Shown here in pieces: positions 59,631 to 64,000 of a stretch of DNA of 64,000 nucleotides. The position numbers and the translations under genes were made by a program. The first letter of the stretch is position 1. Each line of letters opens with the position of its first letter. The stretch spans positions 15,173-79,172 of the forward strand of contig CAYMEW010000018.1 of the NCBI GenBank assembly GCA_964389755.1, in the 5' to 3' direction. Source of the DNA: JBBSUQ01 sp964389755. GTDB taxonomy: Bacteria; Bacteroidota; Bacteroidia; Flavobacteriales_D; Crocinitomicaceae. The notes under the pieces were generated by a model. It did not search any database, was not told the DNA's origin, and saw only the letters and a list, made by a program, of their open reading frames with translations.

Positions 59631-60678
59631 ATACCGCAATCATCGCGGTGGAATTGGTGCAGTCATCGCCGAGCAGAAACGCATGTTTCCGGAAGCCGCA
59701 TTTTACTGTTCTTACAAACCACTTTCAAAGGTTGCCTCTGTTATTTTCGGTGCATCCAGATTATTGCTATTTCCATTATATATCTTCTCGCATCCGAAAA
59801 TCAAGATCGTTCATATTCACGGAGCATCCAGGGGCAGTTTTCATCGTAAATTCAGGTATTTCCTGATTTCGAAACTCGCTAAAAAGAAAGTTATATATCA
59901 TATTCATGGTGCCGAGTTCCACCTGTTTATGCAAGAGGCTTCTTTACAAACCCAAAAGCGAATCAGGCGAATTATATCTGATTCAAACTGCGTGATCGTA
60001 CTCTCGGACGGATGGTTGGACTTTTTCAGAAAACACTATCCGGATGCACAACTTCAGCGAATTTACAACCCGGCCGGCGAACTTCATCACTTAGAACGAA
60101 AAGAGCGTCTTTCACCCAAAGTTCAATTTCTCTTCCTGGGGTACATCTCCGAACGCAAAGGATGTTATGATCTTATCAACGCGGCCGACGAATTACGCAA
60201 ACAATACCCAAATTTTCATGTTACCATCGGCGGTAATGGCGAAACACAAAAGATTATTGAACTGATACGTGAAAAAAAACTGGAAGACACTGTTTCTTTT
60301 GTAGGATGGGTCAGCGGACCAGAGAAAGAGCAATTACTGTATAACTCAGACGTGTACCTGCTCCCATCAAAAAACGAGGGGCTTCCTGTGTCCATACTCG
60401 AAGCAATGGCGAACGGCATGCCGGTAATCTCCACACCGGTGGGTGGAATTCCGGAGATGATTGAAGATGGGCTTTCAGGCTTTCTGATCGAGGCAGGAAA
60501 TATAGCTGCCCTAGTGGAAAAGATGAAGTTTTTCATCGAAAGAAAGGAAATGATCGAGTCCATGGGAAAACGTTCGCAGGAACTGATCCACGAAAAATTT
60601 TCAAGCGAAGTCATTCAGCGCGAATTGCAAAAACTCTATGACGAACTCTTAAAAATGTACGACCAGCATGGGAATTAA
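59602..60678 (+). CDS. Glycosyltransferase family 4 in the polysaccharide locus
   Basis: A 358-aa GT-B enzyme. The start is a TTG at 59602 inside the polymerase gene, giving NKILIVGPEYRNHRGGIGAVIAEQ. Donor domain: VQFLFLGYISERKGCYDLINAADEL, FVGWVSGPEKEQLLYNSDVYLLPSKNEGLPVSILEAMANGMPVISTPVGGIPEMIEDG with the EX7E motif. It probably assembles the repeat unit. Overlaps the CapK-like gene by 11 bp. Confidence 0.9.
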   Translation: MNKILIVGPEYRNHRGGIGAVIAEQKRMFPEAAFYCSYKPLSKVASVIFGASRLLLFPLYIFSHPKIKIVHIHGASRGSFHRKFRYFLISKLAKKKVIYHIHGAEFHLFMQEASLQTQKRIRRIISDSNCVIVLSDGWLDFFRKHYPDAQLQRIYNPAGELHHLERKERLSPKVQFLFLGYISERKGCYDLINAADELRKQYPNFHVTIGGNGETQKIIELIREKKLEDTVSFVGWVSGPEKEQLLYNSDVYLLPSKNEGLPVSILEAMANGMPVISTPVGGIPEMIEDGLSGFLIEAGNIAALVEKMKFFIERKEMIESMGKRSQELIHEKFSSEVIQRELQKLYDELLKMYDQHGN

Positions 60679-62017
60679 GCGTTTCATATACGATCGCATT
60701 GCTGCCTTGCCAGCATCGTTGTTGTTGCCACTCATGCGGCTCAATAAAAAGCCGGAACGCTTGTTTGGGAGCGGAGTCGCCAGGTACTTCAAAAAACTGC
60801 AGGAAAACAGTTTTACTGCTGAGCAGGGTGAAAAACAACTTCTGGAAATGGTCAACTACGCCATCTTAAATATTCCGTTCTACAAGGAGCGCTACCAGCA
60901 AATTGATACGATTGACGATTTCCGGAAGCAGATCGGCTTTATCGATAAGGACACCGTAGTCGCAAAACTCGAGAAGTTCCTGGCCAAACCGGAACTGCTG
61001 AAGGACTACGAAATGCAGACAACTGGCGGAACGAGTGGAAAACCGCTTCAGATCTATCAGCCTAAAAATCGTTATGCGCTCGAACTTGCAACGGTGTACC
61101 AGGCCTGGTCCATGGTCGGATATAACTTTGACATACGCGGAGTTATGCGAAATCATCACCTGAAGAACGGCCGCGATTTCGAAATGAACCCGGTGACACG
61201 TGAAATTCGCTTCAATAATTTCAACGTACAGGAGGATTACCTCACCCGTGTGTACCACATTCTTCGAAAATATAAAGTGCGTTACTTCCACGCATATCCG
61301 TCTGCCGCATACCAATTTGCTGTGCACTGCAAAAAAAATGGTCTGGATATTCGTTTCTTAAAAGCGTTTCTCTGTAGCTCGGAAAACATCCTTCCCATTC
61401 AGCGTGAGCTTATCGAAAAAGAAATGGGAATCAAACTTATGGCATTTTACGGACATACGGAAAAGTTGGTGTTCGCGGCTAATTGTCCGGTTTCGTCGCT
61501 TTATCATGTGGAGCCCTCTTATGGCTTTTTCGAATTGATCGGTGACGATGGTCAGGCGGTTAAAACGCCGGGAGAAAGCGGTGAAATTTGCGGTACCACA
61601 TTTTACAATTACGGAATGCCACTTATCCGATATAAAACCGGTGACTTTGCCACGTACGCGGGTGAAGTTTGTCCGCATTGTGGTGCCCGAAAAACCGTTC
61701 TGAGTAATATCATGGGCCGTTGGCACGGAGATCGCATCGAAAACCCGGACGGAACAACGGTTACACTGACCGCGCTTAACCTTCACGGGGATATTTACAC
61801 GCATATAGAAGGGTTGCAATACTATCATCCGGAACGCGGTGTTCTGGAGGCATTCATCATTCCCGCTGCTACATTCAATGCGAAGCATGAGAAGCAACTC
61901 ATGGATGATCTCCGAAGTAAATTCAATCAAAACATGCGGATCAGTATCCACAAGGTTCAGAACCTGCAACACCATAAAAACGGAAAATTCTTACAACTAA
62001 TACGCTCCCTGGAATGA
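60668..62017 (+). CDS. CapK-like adenylate-forming enzyme (PaaK fold)
   Basis: A 449-aa member of the ANL superfamily. TTGGTSGKPLQIY is the AMP-binding P-loop (about residues 119-131), AFYGHTEKLVFA the A-motif and YKTGDFATY the conserved Asp motif; VCPHCGARKT gives a Cys pair. CapK-type proteins lie in capsule loci; they may activate an amino or acyl group for transfer onto sugars. The acyl substrate is unknown. The ATGA overlap couples it to the toroid protein. Confidence 0.87.
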   Translation: MGIKRFIYDRIAALPASLLLPLMRLNKKPERLFGSGVARYFKKLQENSFTAEQGEKQLLEMVNYAILNIPFYKERYQQIDTIDDFRKQIGFIDKDTVVAKLEKFLAKPELLKDYEMQTTGGTSGKPLQIYQPKNRYALELATVYQAWSMVGYNFDIRGVMRNHHLKNGRDFEMNPVTREIRFNNFNVQEDYLTRVYHILRKYKVRYFHAYPSAAYQFAVHCKKNGLDIRFLKAFLCSSENILPIQRELIEKEMGIKLMAFYGHTEKLVFAANCPVSSLYHVEPSYGFFELIGDDGQAVKTPGESGEICGTTFYNYGMPLIRYKTGDFATYAGEVCPHCGARKTVLSNIMGRWHGDRIENPDGTTVTLTALNLHGDIYTHIEGLQYYHPERGVLEAFIIPAATFNAKHEKQLMDDLRSKFNQNMRISIHKVQNLQHHKNGKFLQLIRSLE

Positions 62018-63171
62018 CGAAACATGCTTTTAACAAACTCAGGCAATACTGCGAACAGGAAGCTTTCAAAGGCTACGATCCGTACGATGGTCTCAATAGC
62101 AAGCTATTCCAGGCAATGCCTTTTCTTTCGAAGAGCCGATTGGCCCGGCTGGCATGGATCCAGTTCTTTAAGCGTTTTCCGCTGAATTTACGGTCAGTGC
62201 TCGGAGTCAAAAAAGAATACAATGCCAAGGGACTCGGACTCTTTCTCGCCGGATATTGCCGTCTTTACCAATCTGATCCGAAGCAGGAATACCTTGATCG
62301 TATTGTATTCCTTGCCGATGAATTGATACGTATTCAAAATCGTAGTTACAGCGGTGCCTGCTGGGGGTATAACTTCGACTGGCAGGCACGGGCTTTTTTT
62401 CAACCTAAAAACACGCCCACAGTTGTTGCGACCACCTATATTTCCTCCGCTTTTCTGGATGCATACGACATCACTTCGAATGACGACTATCTGCGGATTG
62501 CGCGAAGCGCCTGCGACTTTGTAATGAATGACCTGAACCGCACTTCCGGATCAGAGGATACGTTTGCTTTCTCCTATTCACCGCTTGATAAAAGTGTGGT
62601 TTACAATGCTTCGCTTTTGGGAAGCCGCCTGTTAGCACGTGTATTCGCTTATACACGGGAACCGGAACTCGCGGAAACGGCTGAGAAATCAGTGCGTTAT
62701 TGTTGTAATAAACAACACGATGACGGCTCCTGGAGTTATGGTGAATACGATTTTCATCACTGGATTGATAATTTTCACACCGGCTTTAACCTGGAGTGCA
62801 TCTACGCATATATGCAATATACGGGAGATTCTGCGTTTGAAGAAACGCTAAACAAAGGATTCGACTATTACCTCAATACCTTTTTTACAGAGGACGGAAT
62901 GGCCAAATATTACAACAACCAGACATACCCGATCGACATACACGCCCCGGCACAGTTGATCATCACACTAGACAAACTGGGGCGTTTCGAAGAAAACCGT
63001 GAACTGGCAGAACGGGTTCTCGGGTGGACTATCCGGAATATGCAATCCCCCAAAGGTTATTTTTATTACCAGGTAAAAAAACGTTTTTCCTCCCGGATAC
63101 CGTATATACGCTGGGCCCAGGCGTGGATGTTCTATGCACTTACCATTTATTTATCTTATGAACGCGAATAA
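62014..63171 (+). CDS. Alpha/alpha-toroid protein of polysaccharide loci, unknown enzyme
   Basis: A 385-aa protein without a signal peptide, composed of repeated amphipathic helix pairs: AKGLGLFLAGYCRLYQ, QNRSYSGACWGYNFDWQARAFFQPKNTPTVVATTY, DGSWSYGEYDFHHWIDNFHTGFNLECIYAYMQ, FTEDGMAKYYNNQTYPIDIHAPAQLIITL. This fits a six-hairpin (alpha/alpha)6 toroid such as lyases, terpene/prenyl enzymes or glycosidase-like proteins. Aromatic-acidic motifs line the helix ends. It is common beside CapK-like and GT4 genes; the reaction is unknown. Confidence 0.6.
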   Translation: MTKHAFNKLRQYCEQEAFKGYDPYDGLNSKLFQAMPFLSKSRLARLAWIQFFKRFPLNLRSVLGVKKEYNAKGLGLFLAGYCRLYQSDPKQEYLDRIVFLADELIRIQNRSYSGACWGYNFDWQARAFFQPKNTPTVVATTYISSAFLDAYDITSNDDYLRIARSACDFVMNDLNRTSGSEDTFAFSYSPLDKSVVYNASLLGSRLLARVFAYTREPELAETAEKSVRYCCNKQHDDGSWSYGEYDFHHWIDNFHTGFNLECIYAYMQYTGDSAFEETLNKGFDYYLNTFFTEDGMAKYYNNQTYPIDIHAPAQLIITLDKLGRFEENRELAERVLGWTIRNMQSPKGYFYYQVKKRFSSRIPYIRWAQAWMFYALTIYLSYERE

Positions 63172-63913
63172 ACGGATCGAACTCTTTAATATTCCGGTGG
63201 ATTCACTCACCATGAGTCAAACGCTCGAAAAGATCACTGACTCGATCGACAACGGCAGGGAATTGCACCATGTGGTGGTAAATGCGGCCAAAATGGTGAA
63301 TGCACAAAAGGATAGGGCATTGCGTGACTCGATTGTTCATTGTGATATCATCAATGCGGACGGACAGGCCGTGGTGTGGGCATCACGTTTATTGCGTCAA
63401 CCGCTCCCGGAGCGCGTGGCAGGGATTGACCTCATGCAGGAACTCGTAAAAATGGCAGCACAAAAAAAATACCGGATCTTTTTCCTCGGAGCCAAAGAAG
63501 AGGTTGTGCGCAAAGTCGTGAATAAATACACCGAAGAGTACGGTCCGGAAATCATTGCCGGATACCGAAACGGGTATTTTACGAAAGACGAGGAACCAGA
63601 GGTAGCCGAACAAATTAGCCGGGCGCAGCCGCATATTCTATTTGTTGCAATTACCTCACCGAAAAAAGAGATCTTTCTCAATACTTACAAAACGCAGATC
63701 CGCACTCCTTTCATTATGGGAGTCGGTGGCAGCTTTGACGTCGTTTCCGGCCTGGTGAAACGTGCGCCCCGGTGGATGCAGCGATCCGGACTCGAATGGT
63801 TCTACCGGGTACTGCAGGAACCGCGTCGGATGTGGAAACGTTATCTCGTGACTAACACGCGTTTTACGAGTATGGTATTCCGCGCCCGCTTAAAAATGAT
63901 CTTTTCAAAATAA
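63158..63913 (+). CDS. WecG/TagA/CpsF glycosyltransferase (GT26)
   Basis: A 251-aa membrane-peripheral transferase adding N-acetylmannosaminuronic acid- or ManNAc-type sugars to a lipid-linked acceptor. LFNIPVDSLTMSQTLEKI, VVVNAAKMVNAQKD, CDIINADGQAVVWASRLL, ERVAGIDLMQELV, FLGAKEEVVRKV and TSPKKEIFLNTYK, then GVGGSFDVVSGLVKRAPRWMQRSGLEWFYRVLQEPRRMWKRYL are diagnostic. The start ATG at 63158 overlaps the toroid gene by 14 bp. The wecB gene follows, fitting a ManNAc-containing glycan. Confidence 0.92.
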   Translation: MNANKRIELFNIPVDSLTMSQTLEKITDSIDNGRELHHVVVNAAKMVNAQKDRALRDSIVHCDIINADGQAVVWASRLLRQPLPERVAGIDLMQELVKMAAQKKYRIFFLGAKEEVVRKVVNKYTEEYGPEIIAGYRNGYFTKDEEPEVAEQISRAQPHILFVAITSPKKEIFLNTYKTQIRTPFIMGVGGSFDVVSGLVKRAPRWMQRSGLEWFYRVLQEPRRMWKRYLVTNTRFTSMVFRARLKMIFSK

Positions 63914-63937
63914 ACCGCGAACAAAAAAACACATACT

Positions 63938-64000
63938 ATGTTAATTACCATCGTTGCAGGAGCAAGACCGAACTTTATGAAAATCGCACCTATTATCGAG
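63938..64000 (+). CDS. wecB: UDP-N-acetylglucosamine 2-epimerase, N-terminal start (partial)
   Basis: The first 21 codons, cut by the window end, read MLITIVAGARPNFMKIAPII, the standard N-terminus of non-hydrolysing UDP-GlcNAc 2-epimerases. It makes UDP-ManNAc, the likely donor precursor of the preceding GT26. Gap to that gene is 24 nt. Confidence 0.85.
   Translation, partial: MLITIVAGARPNFMKIAPIIE

Noticed and set aside
1..64000. tRNA, rRNA, CRISPR or insertion-sequence features
   Set aside because: No T-loop/acceptor patterns, rRNA segments, spaced repeats, transposase ORFs or terminal inverted repeats were found by eye; a tRNAscan or IS search could still find a weak one.

Overview
The window comes from a Bacteroidota chromosome, most likely a flavobacterium-like member of Flavobacteriales. 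The evidence is secreted proteins with type IX secretion (T9SS) C-terminal domains, a gliding-motility-associated (CHU_C) C-terminus, SprB-type repeats, a fused SecDF, a fused alpha/beta 2-oxoacid dehydrogenase E1, an acid-tailed ribosomal protein S16, and repeated use of the Bacteroidota -7 promoter box TAnnTTTG with short leaders. No rRNA, tRNA, CRISPR array, insertion sequence or phage gene was found. Base composition is moderate and even, except for an AT-rich block at about 56.77-59.63 kb.

Layout. 0-1.7 kb: the end of thrS, then infC-rpmI-rplT and a terminator. 1.8-8.8 kb: a co-directional run with a FAD oxidoreductase, a membrane polyferredoxin, a dolichol-phosphate-type GT2, a BcsA-like membrane GT2 carrying a periplasmic regulatory domain, and a GT-C-type integral membrane protein. 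8.9-16.9 kb: small membrane and lipoproteins, yidD, a lytic transglycosylase, a T9SS adhesin with an exact 255-bp tandem duplication, msrB and a DUF4836-type lipoprotein. 17.5-20.7 kb (minus): a tightly packed dihaem cytochrome / DUF5777-type beta-barrel / haem-motif lipoprotein / T9SS CxxCH protein cluster. 20.8-31.3 kb: an outer-membrane barrel protein, ybaB, a folate cyclo-ligase, a DUF547 lipoprotein, xth, a SpoIIE-type phosphatase, nnr, and hisS-hutH.

31.4-34.4 kb: two SPW-repeat membrane proteins that share an upstream TGGCACGA motif, and an L,D-transpeptidase. 34.6-43.1 kb (minus): secDF with a full promoter, then an envelope glycan operon (GT2, HAD phosphatase, MORN-like protein, lipoprotein, Cys-rich GT9, GT4). 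43.1-50.6 kb: an LVIVD-repeat T9SS protein, a divergently transcribed 35-aa microprotein, the fused E1, a three-gene cysteine-motif envelope module and a thioredoxin-like protein. 50.6-55.6 kb (minus): rpsP-rimM-trmN6, an OmpA-like protein, a frame-disrupted secreted gene and a barrel-only paralogue of the OmpA N-terminus.

56.1-64 kb: a surface polysaccharide locus led by a NusG-like antiterminator behind a full TTG-N20-TAnnTTTG promoter. It continues with a flippase, a hexapeptide acetyltransferase, a Wzy-like polymerase, a GT4, a CapK-like adenylate-forming enzyme, an alpha/alpha-toroid protein, a WecG/TagA GT26 and the start of wecB. Most of these genes overlap by a few bases, so they probably form one long transcript that needs processive antitermination.
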